A stretch of 64,000 nt of DNA from JANQSS01 sp965249735 (GTDB taxonomy: Bacteria > Bacteroidota > Bacteroidia > Chitinophagales > Saprospiraceae), in contig CBDFMS010000026.1 in the NCBI GenBank assembly GCA_965249735.1, positions 62,001 through 126,000 on the forward strand, given 5' to 3'. Made by a program: the position numbers and the translations under genes. The notes below the pieces were generated by a model. It had not been told where the DNA came from. It worked only from the letters and a program-made list of their open reading frames with translations, and did not search any database. Each line of letters opens with the position of its first letter. Position 1 is the stretch's first letter. This document shows positions 44,200 to 54,052 of the stretch, piece after piece.

Positions 44200-46188
44200 A
44201 TGAAATATGCACTTTTAGTACTCCTTCTGGCTGGCTGCTTGTTAGCACACGCCCAGGAGTCGGAACAGGAATTTGGGAAAATTTCCCAGGAAGAAATCCA
44301 ACTAACATCTTACGCGGCTGATCCTGATGCTGAAGCCGTTGTGTTGTTTGATCTTGGTGAGTCGAAATTTATTGAAACTGAAAAAGGTTATGATATTCGT
44401 TTCACACATCACAAAAGGGTCAAAATTTTCAAGAAAGAAGGATTTAATTACGCTGAAATATCAATTCCCCTTTATGAAGATGGCTATGGCGCGATGGAGG
44501 TTATTACATCAGTAGAGGCGATTACAAATAATTATGAAAATGGTAAGTGGACGCGCCAAGAGCTGGATCCTTCAACAATCTATGTAGAGCAATTTGACGA
44601 CCATTGGAAAATGAAGAAATTCGTATTTCCCAATATCAAGGAAGGCTCCATTGTTGAATATAGATATGTTTTGGAAACACCATTTCACGAAAACCTGCCG
44701 GACTGGACATTTCAGGATAAAATCCCTACAATGTACAGTGAATATGAAGTTAGTTTGATTCCCTTTTATGAATACATTTATATTCCCCAGGGTTTATCGA
44801 AATTTGATCATAAATCATCGGAGGTTGCTACAAAAAAACGAAAATGGGGAAATGTAGCTAAAAGTTTTGGGCGTAATGTTGGTAGTGGCATTGAATTCCA
44901 TGACTATGTGCACACCTATGTGATGAAAGCAATTCCGGCGTTCAAGGATGAGTCCTACATCAGTTCAATCAATGACTATATTATGAAGATGGATTTTCAA
45001 CTGACAAAATACCGAAGTCCAACCGGAGGAGCTGATCAACTTTTATCGACCTGGCCAAAATTGAATAAAGATTTACTTAAGCATGAAAAATTCGGTAAAT
45101 ATCTAAATAATTGTTCCCGTTATGCGAAGGAAATACTGGATAAAAAACTGAAGATTGGCAGGAAGTCAGATCAAGAAAATAGTATCAGGATCATAGATTA
45201 TGTGAAGAATAAATTTACATGGAATGGATCTGATTCTAAATATGCATCACAGTCGGCCAAAGAATTTTTTAAAAATAAATTGGGAAATTCTGCGGATATA
45301 AATTTATTTCTCGTTGCCTTGCTCAATGAAGCAGGTGTTGAAGCGGTCCCGGTCATTCTCAGTACACGAGATCATGGAAAAATAAAGACGAACTACCCTT
45401 TTGAACATTTTACCAATTATGTGATCGTACTCGTGAAAACATCTTCACCATTCTTGTCCGATGGCGCCGAGCAATTACTTCAATACAATCGACTTCCTAT
45501 ACGATGCCTGAATGAAAGTGGACTACTTGTGTCTGACGCTGAACAGGATGAATGGGTCATGCTTGAGTATAGCAAACCCTCTCATGAAAGACATATTATC
45601 TCAATGAAGATCGATCCGGAAACATTGAATACAGATTATAAAGTTGCCATTCAAAGTACAGAATATGACGCCTATTCCTTGAGAAGCGAATTCAAAAATG
45701 ATACGGCTGCCTTAAAAGCACATTTCTCGAAGAAAATTGGAGCGGTTGACAAAATTAGAACTGCCGGCTATGGCGGGACAAAACGTTTTTCGATCGCTCT
45801 CGAAGGCAAGCTAAAAGCAGAAAAACAAGAATCAAATCTTGTTCTGAATCCCTTTTTGAATCTTGCTATAACAGAAAATGGTCTGACACAAAAGGAAAGA
45901 ACCTATCCCGTAGATTTTATTTACAGCAGCAACCAATTATTTCAAATTTCAATTTCTGTACCAAGTCAATATGAACCGACAGTATTATCGCAATCATTCC
46001 ATGTTGACGATGAACTTGCCGAGATAAATATTGACTATACGTTTGTTGATGATGTAATTTTAATTAAAGGGAATTACCATTTTAAAAAGCAACAATATAG
46101 CCCCGCTGAATATACAATGGTCAAACAACATTTAGACACCGTAGTCCAGAAATTCAATGAGCTGCTTGTATTGGAAAAACAAGGCTAG
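44200..46188 (+). CDS. DUF3857 / transglutaminase-like secreted protein
   Basis: The 662-residue protein has a signal peptide (cleavage near residue 18, AHAQE) and a DUF3857 beta-domain with RYVLETPFHENLPDWTFQDKIP. A transglutaminase-like core follows (KNKLGNSADINLFLVALLNEAGVEAVPVILSTRDHG). In active transglutaminases a cysteine stands where this has ADIN, so the enzyme may be catalytically dead, which is common in this family. It is presumably periplasmic. No operon partner is evident; the SulP relic lies 173 bases downstream. Confidence 0.85.
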   Translation: MKYALLVLLLAGCLLAHAQESEQEFGKISQEEIQLTSYAADPDAEAVVLFDLGESKFIETEKGYDIRFTHHKRVKIFKKEGFNYAEISIPLYEDGYGAMEVITSVEAITNNYENGKWTRQELDPSTIYVEQFDDHWKMKKFVFPNIKEGSIVEYRYVLETPFHENLPDWTFQDKIPTMYSEYEVSLIPFYEYIYIPQGLSKFDHKSSEVATKKRKWGNVAKSFGRNVGSGIEFHDYVHTYVMKAIPAFKDESYISSINDYIMKMDFQLTKYRSPTGGADQLLSTWPKLNKDLLKHEKFGKYLNNCSRYAKEILDKKLKIGRKSDQENSIRIIDYVKNKFTWNGSDSKYASQSAKEFFKNKLGNSADINLFLVALLNEAGVEAVPVILSTRDHGKIKTNYPFEHFTNYVIVLVKTSSPFLSDGAEQLLQYNRLPIRCLNESGLLVSDAEQDEWVMLEYSKPSHERHIISMKIDPETLNTDYKVAIQSTEYDAYSLRSEFKNDTAALKAHFSKKIGAVDKIRTAGYGGTKRFSIALEGKLKAEKQESNLVLNPFLNLAITENGLTQKERTYPVDFIYSSNQLFQISISVPSQYEPTVLSQSFHVDDELAEINIDYTFVDDVILIKGNYHFKKQQYSPAEYTMVKQHLDTVVQKFNELLVLEKQG

Positions 46189-46361
46189 TCCCATTAAATA
46201 ATGATAATAGGTTTACTTCCCATTTAGTTGGCTTACAACATTTGTTGCATTGGCTGTAATGTTGGCTCATTTGATTTCCATTTGGAAATGTAAATGAATT
46301 TTTATTTCTTGCAGCTCACCCTGAGACAAATTTTCAATCACGACATCATTAAACTGAATAG

Positions 46362-48564
46362 ATGGAGGCTACGCCTAAGACGGGTTTTAAAGGATTAATA
46401 TAAAATTGGCAAAGTGATGTAGTCGCCGCTATCAGTGTGTCACTTGTGGCCTTACCATTGGCTCTTGGGATTGCCTATGCTTCCAATGTTCCACCCATGA
46501 CGGGTGTTACATCTGCTATCATAGGTGGGATTGTAACCACATTCTTTCGCGGGAGTCATGTGGCCATCAATGGGCCGGCTGCCGGCTTGATCGCAGTCAT
46601 ATTGAGTTCATTGGGATTGTGGAGCGGCGACCCTCAGGCTTTAAACTATGTACTTGCCGCCATTGTCGTTTCCGGGGCCGTTCAGGTCTTATTAGGCTTG
46701 TTCAAACTGGGCAAGCTTGCCGAGGTCTTTCATTCCAGCATCGTGCATGGCATCCTGGCTGCCATTGGGGTTATCATCTTTGCGAAGCAAATCCATGTTG
46801 CCATGGGCGTATCCACTACGGCCACAGGAACCATAGATCTTTTAGTTGACGCTGTCAAACAAATCCCCAATATCAATCCTTTTGTGGTTACGATTTCACT
46901 TGCCGGTGTTTTGTTATTGGCCTATCAATCCAAGATCAGCTATAAATTGTTTCACATCATACCTGCACCTATGTGGGTACTGGTTATTTCTATCCCCTTC
47001 GTTTATATGTTCAATTTCTTTGATGACCGACAGCTTGAACTTTTTGGTAAAGAATTTCATGTAGGTCCGCATCTATTGGTCGACATCCCAAGAAATATTC
47101 TGGATGCTATAGCCCACCCCGATTTTTCGAAAATTGGTACGTGGAAATTCTGGATGTCAGTCATTTCAATTACCATGATTGCCAGTGTCGAATCTTTGGC
47201 GAGTAGCAAAGCGGTAGACAAACTGGATCCGTATAAGCGAAAAACTGATCTGAATAAAGATCTCATCGGAATCGGTATGAGTACGATGGCATCGGGTGCC
47301 ATTGGTGGTTTACCGATAATCACGGTTATTGTACGGAGTACCGTGAATGTGCACAATCATGCTAAGACCAAATGGTCAAATTTGTACCACGGTATTCTTC
47401 TACTGGCATTTGTCTTCATTCTGACCCCATTGATCACCAAGGTCCCATTGGCTGCCCTGGCGGCTCTACTTGTATTCACGGGTTACAAACTTGCCTCGCC
47501 GAAGGTGTTTAAACATATATTTGATCAAGGTATCGAGCAATTAGTATTTTTTGCCGGGACATTAGTGATTACACTTTACACCGATTTATTAGTCGGCATA
47601 TTCGGCGGATTATTCCTGGCAATGACGACCCATATGCTTTTGGCAAAAGTCTCCATACGGCAGTTTTTTACCATGATATTTAATTCAGGTTCAAATCTGT
47701 TCATTAGAAGTGAAGGAAATTATGATTTGAAAATTAAAGGCATTGCTAACTTTTTGGGTGCAATAAAAATGGATAACCTTCTAAATCAAATTCCATTAGG
47801 AAGCAATGTCAATATTGACCTATCTGAAGCGCGACTTGTTGACTACTCCATCATGGAAAAATTTGATGATTTTCAGCGTGCTCAACATAATGCAGATGGT
47901 ACCGTTCAAATATTCGGACTGGAAAATCACACATCATCTACCTTACATAAACTGGGATTAAAAATTCTTACTTCTTCAACACATCAATTATCCAGCCGTG
48001 AAAGAGGAATAAAAGAAGTGGGGAAGAATATGGCTACAGCTACATCAGCGAATCAGAGGAATGGGTAGAATATTTTCAGGATTTCTACTTTTTTCAATCC
48101 CGACCTATTGAATTCAAACGAAACTGTATTTGGACACGGAACGAAGATTATAAATGGGAAATTGCCGATGTTTTTTTCGAGGAAGGAGCATACATGGCCT
48201 ATGAGGAATATAAAGCGACGATGGCGCTTATCCGCCTACCTCATAAAATTCCAAAATTTACGATTGAAAAGAAAACTTTTTTGGTAAAATAATCCATATT
48301 GCCCCTCAAAAAGATATCGAATTTGAACTGTACAATAATTTTTCGGATAATTTTGTGGTGCAAGTTGATGATAAAACTAGTATGGATGCGTTTTAAACTG
48401 ATGAAATAAGACAGTTTTTCGAAAACATGAATATTGATCACATTGAAAGTAGTGGAGAAGCCATATTAATCTTTCCTGATCAATTCCGTATTGCTCCGAT
48501 TCATGAATATTCAAGGATTATTAAAATGCTCGATAAATTGAGACGTTTGATTGAGAATCAATAA
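46362..48564 (+). pseudogene. SulP family anion transporter with STAS domain and C-terminal extension, broken by four lesions
   Basis: The sequence encodes a full SulP transporter of about 730 residues: an N-terminal PKTGFKGLI...NWQSDVVAAI, ten or more helices, NGPAAGLIAVI and a STAS domain (NIDLSEARLVDYSIMEKFDDF). A 170-residue extension typical of Bacteroidota follows (QSRPIEFKRN, IPKFTIEK, HIESSGEAILIFPDQ). It is interrupted by TAA at 46401-46403, a one-base deletion near 48025, another near 48289, and TAA at 48394-48396. The longest intact piece, 46437-48068, lacks the first 25 residues and the extension. It may still be expressed, but a native product is not possible as given. Confidence 0.85.
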
Positions 48565-48597
48565 ATAGTATTCAATTTTAAATATATAAACACTAAC

Positions 48598-48630
48598 AAA
48601 AAAGGTGGCCTCACTTGATGCCACCTTTTT
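48598..48630. terminator. Rho-independent terminator downstream of katG
   Basis: AAAAAGGTGGC and GCCACCTTTTT form a perfect stem around a ten-base loop. Both strands carry T-rich ends, so it may serve katG (minus) and the SulP relic (plus). Confidence 0.85.
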
Positions 48631-48665
48631 CTATTTAATCACCATTGCGTAATATCTTAATTTAT

Positions 48666-50903
48666 TTAAGTCAGATCAAAACGATCCAGGTTCATTACTT
48701 TAGCCCATGCCGCCACAAAATCCTCAATGAATTGGTCTTTGGCATCATCACATGCGTAGACTTCGGCCAGAGCACGTAGTTCGGAGTTTGACCCGAAAAT
48801 AAGGTCGACACGGCTACCTGTCCACTTGACTTCGCCTGTATTGCGATCACGTCCTTCAAAGAGGTCTTGTGCATCTGAAGTGGCTTTCCAGGTTGTACTG
48901 ATATCAAGTATATTGACAAAGAAATCATTAGTAAGCGTTTCAGCCTGTTCCGTGAAGACTCCATGGTGAGACTGATCGAAGTTCGTATTAAGAACACGCA
49001 TACCTCCGATGAGTACTGTCATCTCAGGGGCCGTGAGCGACATTAACTGCGCCTGATCGACCAACATTTCCTCTGCTGATGGTTTATGTCTTGAGTTCGC
49101 ATAGTTTCTGAACCCATCTGCTGCCGGCTTGAGGACAGCAAACGATTCCACATCGGTTTGTTCCTTTGTGGCATCTGCACGACCGGGAGTGAAAGGTACT
49201 GTTACATTATAGCCACCATTCTTTGCTGCTTGCTCTATCCCGGCACTTCCACCGAGTACGATCAAGTCTGCCAATGATACCATTTTACCATCGGTCTGAG
49301 CATTGTTGAATTCTGACTGGATGCCAGCCAGTTTATCCAGAATACCTGATATCTGAGCCGGATTGTTGACTTCCCAATCTTTCTGTGGTGCTAATCGAAT
49401 TCGAGCACCATTTGCTCCGCCACGTTTATCAGAACCACGGAAAGTAGATGCAGACGCCCAGGCTGTCGATACAAGCTGCGACACAGATAATCCTGAGGCC
49501 AAAATACTGGCTTTCAATGCTGCTATATCTTGAGCATCAATCAAGGCGTGTTTAACCGCTGGGATCGGATCTTGCCAGATTAATTCTTCTTGTGGTACTT
49601 CAGGACCGAGATAGCGAGCTATGGGACCCATGTCGCGATGCGTCATTTTGAACCATGCACGAGCGAAAGCGTCGGCAAATTCCTCCGGATTTGCATGAAA
49701 TCGCCTCGAAATCGGTTCAAAGACCGGATCCAATTTTAGTGCCATATCTGCGGTCGTCATCATTAATGCCTGCGTCTTCGATGGATCATGCGCTGCCGGT
49801 GCCTCCATAGCCCCGGATGCAGCACTGGGCGTCCATTGATGTGCGCCGGCAGGACTCTTTGTTAATTCCCAGTCGTAACCAAAGAGCACGTCAAAATACT
49901 CGTGATCCCAGCGCGTTGGATGAGGTGTCCATGCGCCTTCTATACCACTCGTTATGGTGTCATCTCCTTTACCGCTTCCAAAAGTGTTTTTCCAGCCCAA
50001 GCCTTGTTCTTCAATTGCTGCTCCGGCCGGTTCCCTTCCCACATGATTATCCGGATCGGCGGCTCCATGCGCCTTTCCAAATGTATGTCCGCCGGCAACA
50101 AGTGCAACAGTCTCTTCGTCATTCATGGCCATGCGGCCAAAGGTTTCACGGATGTCATAAGCGGATGCAAGCGGGTCAGGCTTTCCATTCGGCCCTTCAG
50201 GATTCACGTAGATAAGTCCCATCTGAACAGCACCAAGTGGATTTTCGAGGTCGCGGTCACCGGTGTATCTCTTGTCCCCAAGCCACTCAGTCTCAGCACC
50301 CCAATAGACGTCTTCTTCCGGTTCCCAAACATCCTCACGTCCACCGGCAAAGCCAAAGGTTTCAAAGCCCATGGATTCCAGGGCGCAGTTACCAGCCAGA
50401 ATCAACAAATCGGCCCAAGAGAGTTTTTTCCCATATTTCCTTTTGACCGGCCATAGAAGCAAGCGTGCTTTGTCAAGGTTGCCATTATCCGGCCAGCTAT
50501 TGAGTGGTGTAAAGCGTTGCGTTCCGGTGCTTGCACCCCCTCTGCCATCAGATATTCGGTAAGTGCCCGCACTATGCCAGGCCATCCGAATAAATAAAGG
50601 TCCATAATGACCGTAGTCAGCCGGCCACCAGTCTTGCGATGTAGTCATCAAATCGAAGATGTCCTTTTTTACAGCATCGAGGTTGAGATTCTTGAATTCC
50701 TCAGCGTAATTAAATGCGCCGGCCATTGGGTTTGACAACCTAGAGTGTTGTCGAAGAATGTTCAAATTCAACTGGTTGGGCCACCAGTCACGATTTGACG
50801 TTCCACTTCCTGCGCTCTTTTTCAGTGCGCCACCAGTAAACGGACACTGGCTTTCTCCGTTCATATTGTTTCCGGATGTACTAGAATGTTTGTTCTTTTC
50901 CAT
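48666..50903 (-). CDS. katG: Catalase-peroxidase
   Basis: The 745-residue haem enzyme has both peroxidase-type domains. The active domain holds RMAWHSAGTYR with the distal Arg-Trp-His, LIYVNPEGPNG with the tyrosine and AMNDEETVALVAGGHTFGKAHG with the methionine and proximal histidine. The Met-Tyr-Trp adduct of catalase-peroxidases is therefore complete. It removes hydrogen peroxide in the cytosol. A terminator follows. No regulator such as OxyR is adjacent. Confidence 0.97.
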   Translation of the reverse strand: MEKNKHSSTSGNNMNGESQCPFTGGALKKSAGSGTSNRDWWPNQLNLNILRQHSRLSNPMAGAFNYAEEFKNLNLDAVKKDIFDLMTTSQDWWPADYGHYGPLFIRMAWHSAGTYRISDGRGGASTGTQRFTPLNSWPDNGNLDKARLLLWPVKRKYGKKLSWADLLILAGNCALESMGFETFGFAGGREDVWEPEEDVYWGAETEWLGDKRYTGDRDLENPLGAVQMGLIYVNPEGPNGKPDPLASAYDIRETFGRMAMNDEETVALVAGGHTFGKAHGAADPDNHVGREPAGAAIEEQGLGWKNTFGSGKGDDTITSGIEGAWTPHPTRWDHEYFDVLFGYDWELTKSPAGAHQWTPSAASGAMEAPAAHDPSKTQALMMTTADMALKLDPVFEPISRRFHANPEEFADAFARAWFKMTHRDMGPIARYLGPEVPQEELIWQDPIPAVKHALIDAQDIAALKASILASGLSVSQLVSTAWASASTFRGSDKRGGANGARIRLAPQKDWEVNNPAQISGILDKLAGIQSEFNNAQTDGKMVSLADLIVLGGSAGIEQAAKNGGYNVTVPFTPGRADATKEQTDVESFAVLKPAADGFRNYANSRHKPSAEEMLVDQAQLMSLTAPEMTVLIGGMRVLNTNFDQSHHGVFTEQAETLTNDFFVNILDISTTWKATSDAQDLFEGRDRNTGEVKWTGSRVDLIFGSNSELRALAEVYACDDAKDQFIEDFVAAWAKVMNLDRFDLT

Positions 50904-51292
50904 TATTGTTTAGGTTATTTTTATTAATTAATCTGTTTTATAGCATCACGTTGACTTCAATTACGGGCAAATTCTACCCGGATCTCAAGCCTATTTCTGA
51001 TTTCCTCGCAATGTAAAGAATTATGCTCATTTTAAAAAGTTCTCCGGCCATGCACATGTCAATATCTCGAGACGATATCTACAAATTGTATAACTCGAAA
51101 GTGGTTGGTTAGTTTGATGCGATTCCCGGAAAATCTTTCACCACCCCACTTTACATATTCAGATCGTTTGCCAGGTAGTCATCCGAATGAGATGAGCGAT
51201 TAGATCCAGTAACTTATCATGACCCGGAATTAGATAAAAAATGAGAACTTGTAGGATGTAGGAAGATTAATTTCCTTTAAATTTATCACATC
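50904..51292. other. Intergenic region between katG and a small lipoprotein
   Basis: These 389 bases separate divergent genes and should hold both promoters. I found no clear TAnnTTTG box, palindrome or small gene in them. Confidence 0.4.
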
Positions 51293-51673
51293 ATGTATAT
51301 AAAAAGCTTCATTCTGTTACTGTTTCTATGTTGTTTTGCTTGTAACAAAGCAAGTGAAGAACAACCTGATGAGGTGATCATTGAAACAAAGACTGAATTC
51401 AAATTTGACAAAGTAAAATGGAGGTCAAAAGATGATAAGGATTATCCTTACAGAGATCAAATGGTCGATGACATCCTGTACAATGAAGCTGTCAGGGCCT
51501 TAAAAAAGGATGGAGTTATAGAATTACTTGGAGCGCCTGATCGATACAATGATGGTCATCTATATTATCAAATTAGTCAGAAACGAATAGGATCCTGGCC
51601 ATTAAAAACTAAAACATTGGTAATTAAATTATCAGAGGATGAGTCCATAGAGTGGATTAAGCTTCACGGCTAA
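51293..51673 (+). CDS. Small lipoprotein, possibly SmpA/BamE-like
   Basis: The 126-residue protein has a lipoprotein signal ending FACNKASEE. A domain follows with ALKKDGVIELLGAPDRYNDGHLYYQIS, a pattern that resembles the SmpA/OmlA (BamE-like) fold, in which a helix precedes LG.PD......YY. The assignment is inference. The gene stands alone with about 120 bases before the next gene on the same strand. Confidence 0.5.
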   Translation: MYIKSFILLLFLCCFACNKASEEQPDEVIIETKTEFKFDKVKWRSKDDKDYPYRDQMVDDILYNEAVRALKKDGVIELLGAPDRYNDGHLYYQISQKRIGSWPLKTKTLVIKLSEDESIEWIKLHG

Positions 51674-51796
51674 GTGAACCTCCATTTTGGTGTGGGCAAA
51701 ACAGCAATCATTGAGTATGTAGTACTATTTTTTATCAGTTCTCCATTTTCATCTACTGAAGTTGATCGCGGAGAGCGGCTCAAATTTTAAAATCAA

Positions 51797-52276
51797 ATGG
51801 AAAATTCAAATCGACTTGCAAATCGATTCAAAGAAGTACTCTTAAATGGCAAATGGATAGCTAATACAAATTATAAGGATCAATTATTAACAGTCACCTG
51901 GAAACAAGCCACGAAAAAAATTGGATCGTTAAATACGATAGCATTGCTGACCTTTCATATCAATTATTATTTAAAAGGGATATTGAATGTTTTTGAAGGA
52001 GGGTTACTTGAAATACGCGATAAATATAGTTTTGACGCTCCGAAAATCAGTTCAGTGGAAGATTGGAACCGGCTGTTGGATGACATGTGGTCGAATGCCG
52101 AAAAGTTCGCGGATCATGTTGAATTGATGTCCGAAGAAAAACTGGAAGACTATTTTGTAAAAGAGGAATACGGAAGTTATAGAAGAAGTATTGAAGGCGT
52201 GATTGAGCACAGTTATTATCATCTGGGACAGATCTCATTAATCAAGAAGATGATAGAAGAGATGGAGCATGAATAA
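51797..52276 (+). CDS. DinB-like (DUF1572) protein
   Basis: The 159-residue four-helix protein has the DinB metal triad pattern: an early histidine in LTFHINYYLKG and HSYYHLGQISLIKK (H-x3-H) at the C-terminal end. DinB-like proteins act in thiol transfer or are uncharacterised stress proteins. The family is large and the substrate here is unknown. It is convergent with the membrane regulator at 52329, 52 bases apart. Confidence 0.8.
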   Translation: MENSNRLANRFKEVLLNGKWIANTNYKDQLLTVTWKQATKKIGSLNTIALLTFHINYYLKGILNVFEGGLLEIRDKYSFDAPKISSVEDWNRLLDDMWSNAEKFADHVELMSEEKLEDYFVKEEYGSYRRSIEGVIEHSYYHLGQISLIKKMIEEMEHE

Positions 52277-52328
52277 AAATTGAAGGTTGCCAAACTAAGT
52301 CACAGGACGTTCGACCAGAACGATGTTC

Positions 52329-53228
52329 TTATCCTGCCAGTTCAAGTCGATAACCCACGCCATGGATACTTTTAATCGAGACGTTTTCGTCCGCTTTTAG
52401 CAGTTTACGCAGACGGGAGATAAACACATCCAGACTTCGTCCGACGAGGACACCTTCATCGGCCCATATTTCATTGATCAGTTTGTCGCGCGTTTGAATC
52501 TCATTGATATGTTGTACTAAATGGTGCAAGAGTTTGTTTTCTCGAAAAGTCAGATTTTGCTTGACCTCACCTAAAACTAAAAGTTGGTTTTGAGCATCAA
52601 ATGTAAATTTACCAACGGTATAAAGTGAATCTTGACGCGCTGAAGGTACCACCCCACCCGATGCATTGTTCTCGAGTTCTTTTTGCTCTATGTTTTTTGT
52701 TCTCAATAAAAAATAACCGATGACGCCAATCCCTGCTAATATGAGAAAGCCCAGCAACATAATGCTATTGGTAGGAGAAGATTGGGTAGGTTCTGAAAAT
52801 GTGACTATAATGTTGCTGCACTCGGACAGTTGTTCACGTCCTTTACATGCCGTTTCGCCTGTTGAATAAGTCTCAAAATTATACCCCAGAATAACGACAT
52901 CGTCAATACAGCGTTGTACCAGCACATGATAGTCCGGCACTATATCGTAAGTAACAAATGCCTGATCCAGTAGCTGTGGCAAGCTGTCATAATTAAACGA
53001 TTGTTCTAATTTGAGTTTGAAGCTTGACGGTGATGTGATCTCTACAGGAGGAATTGGTGAATGTGAATCGCCCTTCAAATTGAGTAATTGATGACCCACA
53101 TGTCGTAGTGCTAAATTGACACGATCTGAAAACTGTTCATCCTCTTCAGCAGATGAATCCTGAAGCGTATCGATGCCAAATCCCCAAATCAGACCGAGGC
53201 ATATTAAGACTGGAAGTAGATATTTCAC
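52329..53228 (-). CDS. Membrane-anchored OmpR/PhoB-type transcriptional regulator (ToxR-like layout)
   Basis: The 299-residue protein starts with GTG at 53228. It has an N-terminal signal or anchor (about residues 1-20), a periplasmic domain with two cysteines near residues 128 and 137, a transmembrane helix (155-175) and a C-terminal winged helix (about 203-298). The latter includes FRENKLLHHLVQHINEIQTRDKLINEIWADEGVLVGRSLDVFISRLRKLL, which is unmistakably OmpR/PhoB-type. The topology has an extra N-terminal periplasmic part and a cytosolic DNA-binding C-terminus, opposite to ToxR, which is N-cytosolic. An array of phased TTTAC repeats lies directly upstream. Confidence 0.85.
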   Translation of the reverse strand: MKYLLPVLICLGLIWGFGIDTLQDSSAEEDEQFSDRVNLALRHVGHQLLNLKGDSHSPIPPVEITSPSSFKLKLEQSFNYDSLPQLLDQAFVTYDIVPDYHVLVQRCIDDVVILGYNFETYSTGETACKGREQLSECSNIIVTFSEPTQSSPTNSIMLLGFLILAGIGVIGYFLLRTKNIEQKELENNASGGVVPSARQDSLYTVGKFTFDAQNQLLVLGEVKQNLTFRENKLLHHLVQHINEIQTRDKLINEIWADEGVLVGRSLDVFISRLRKLLKADENVSIKSIHGVGYRLELAG

Positions 53229-53236
53229 AGCACCAA

Positions 53237-53294
53237 TTTACTTCTATTTACACGAATAGAACGACCTTTTACATTTCGTTTACATTGTTTTACA
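53237..53294 (+). promoter_or_regulatory. Helically phased TTTAC repeat array between the membrane regulator and a secreted protein gene
   Basis: TTTAC(A/T) occurs at 53237, 53247, 53268, 53279 and 53289, with spacings of 10, 21, 11 and 10 bases. Such direct repeats one helical turn apart are the typical binding form of OmpR/PhoB winged helices. The array begins 9 bases from the regulator's GTG start and ends 85 bases before the divergent gene. Confidence 0.65.
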
Positions 53295-53378
53295 GGCATT
53301 TAATGAAAACGAATCAAGAGCATATCATATTTGTAATGACATTTAATTTTTTATTCATCCTCCGAAAAATTATCACAT

Positions 53379-53828
53379 ATGCAACGATTCACCACGATTT
53401 CCGCAACCAGTTTATTCCTGTTTATCGCATTGATTTCAACCAGCCAATCAACTGATTTTATTGACTTCACCCGGGCGACACCATATCGCGCAGGAGCGGC
53501 CATTCTCATTGATGGTAAGATTTGTGACAAGAACTATTTCGTTGAAGGTCAACCACGCCTGGCGCAGGGCATGACAGGAACGATCACGATAGCTTCTGTA
53601 ACTGCTTCATGCGGAGGTGGTATCCCCATCAACAACATTAGTTTCCAAGTAGCGATTAAAAATGAGCTAACGAATACCATCTGGGTTTATACAAAAGAAA
53701 ACGTGTCAGAGGTGAAACTAGAAGATATATTAAAGAAATGTTCACCAGGAGATCGTATCATCTTCATGCCGGTGAATCAAAAATACGCATTGCCAAAGCA
53801 TGAGATGGCCGTCGCTTCCGGATGTTAA
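53379..53828 (+). CDS. Small secreted protein with GldM-like sequence feature
   Basis: The 149-residue protein has a signal peptide (about residues 1-24) and a beta-rich domain with CDKNYFVEGQPRLAQGMTG, SCGGGIPINNISFQVA and a final KKCSPGDRIIFMPVNQKYALPKHE. The last part recalls the C-terminal GldM-type domains of T9SS proteins (PGD.I.F.......G....P); this is weak inference. Its divergent partner is the membrane regulator, so it is the obvious candidate target. Confidence 0.5.
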   Translation: MQRFTTISATSLFLFIALISTSQSTDFIDFTRATPYRAGAAILIDGKICDKNYFVEGQPRLAQGMTGTITIASVTASCGGGIPINNISFQVAIKNELTNTIWVYTKENVSEVKLEDILKKCSPGDRIIFMPVNQKYALPKHEMAVASGC

Positions 53829-54052
53829 TGCCCGATCCCTTAATCGACACACAAACTACTTTCTGATTTTAATGACGTGGGATGTCATTCATTCTCATTG
53901 TTTTTTTATTGGTTTTGTATATTGGTGCTGTGACGCTAAATAGGATTGCTTTCTTTTGAGAGGAATCTTGTTTTCTGTTGGCAGAAATCATATCACAACA
54001 TCAATAATGATGCTATCCGTTGTTTTTATTAAGCACATGCAAGTCTGATCTA

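Noticed and set aside
44200..46188. DUF3857 protein as an active transglutaminase
   Set aside because: The position of the catalytic cysteine is replaced by ADIN, so activity should not be claimed.
46401..48396. Idea that TAA might be read as glutamine or otherwise recoded in the SulP gene
   Set aside because: TAA serves as the ordinary stop in many intact genes of the window, for example dprA, yajC and mqnB, so there is no recoding.
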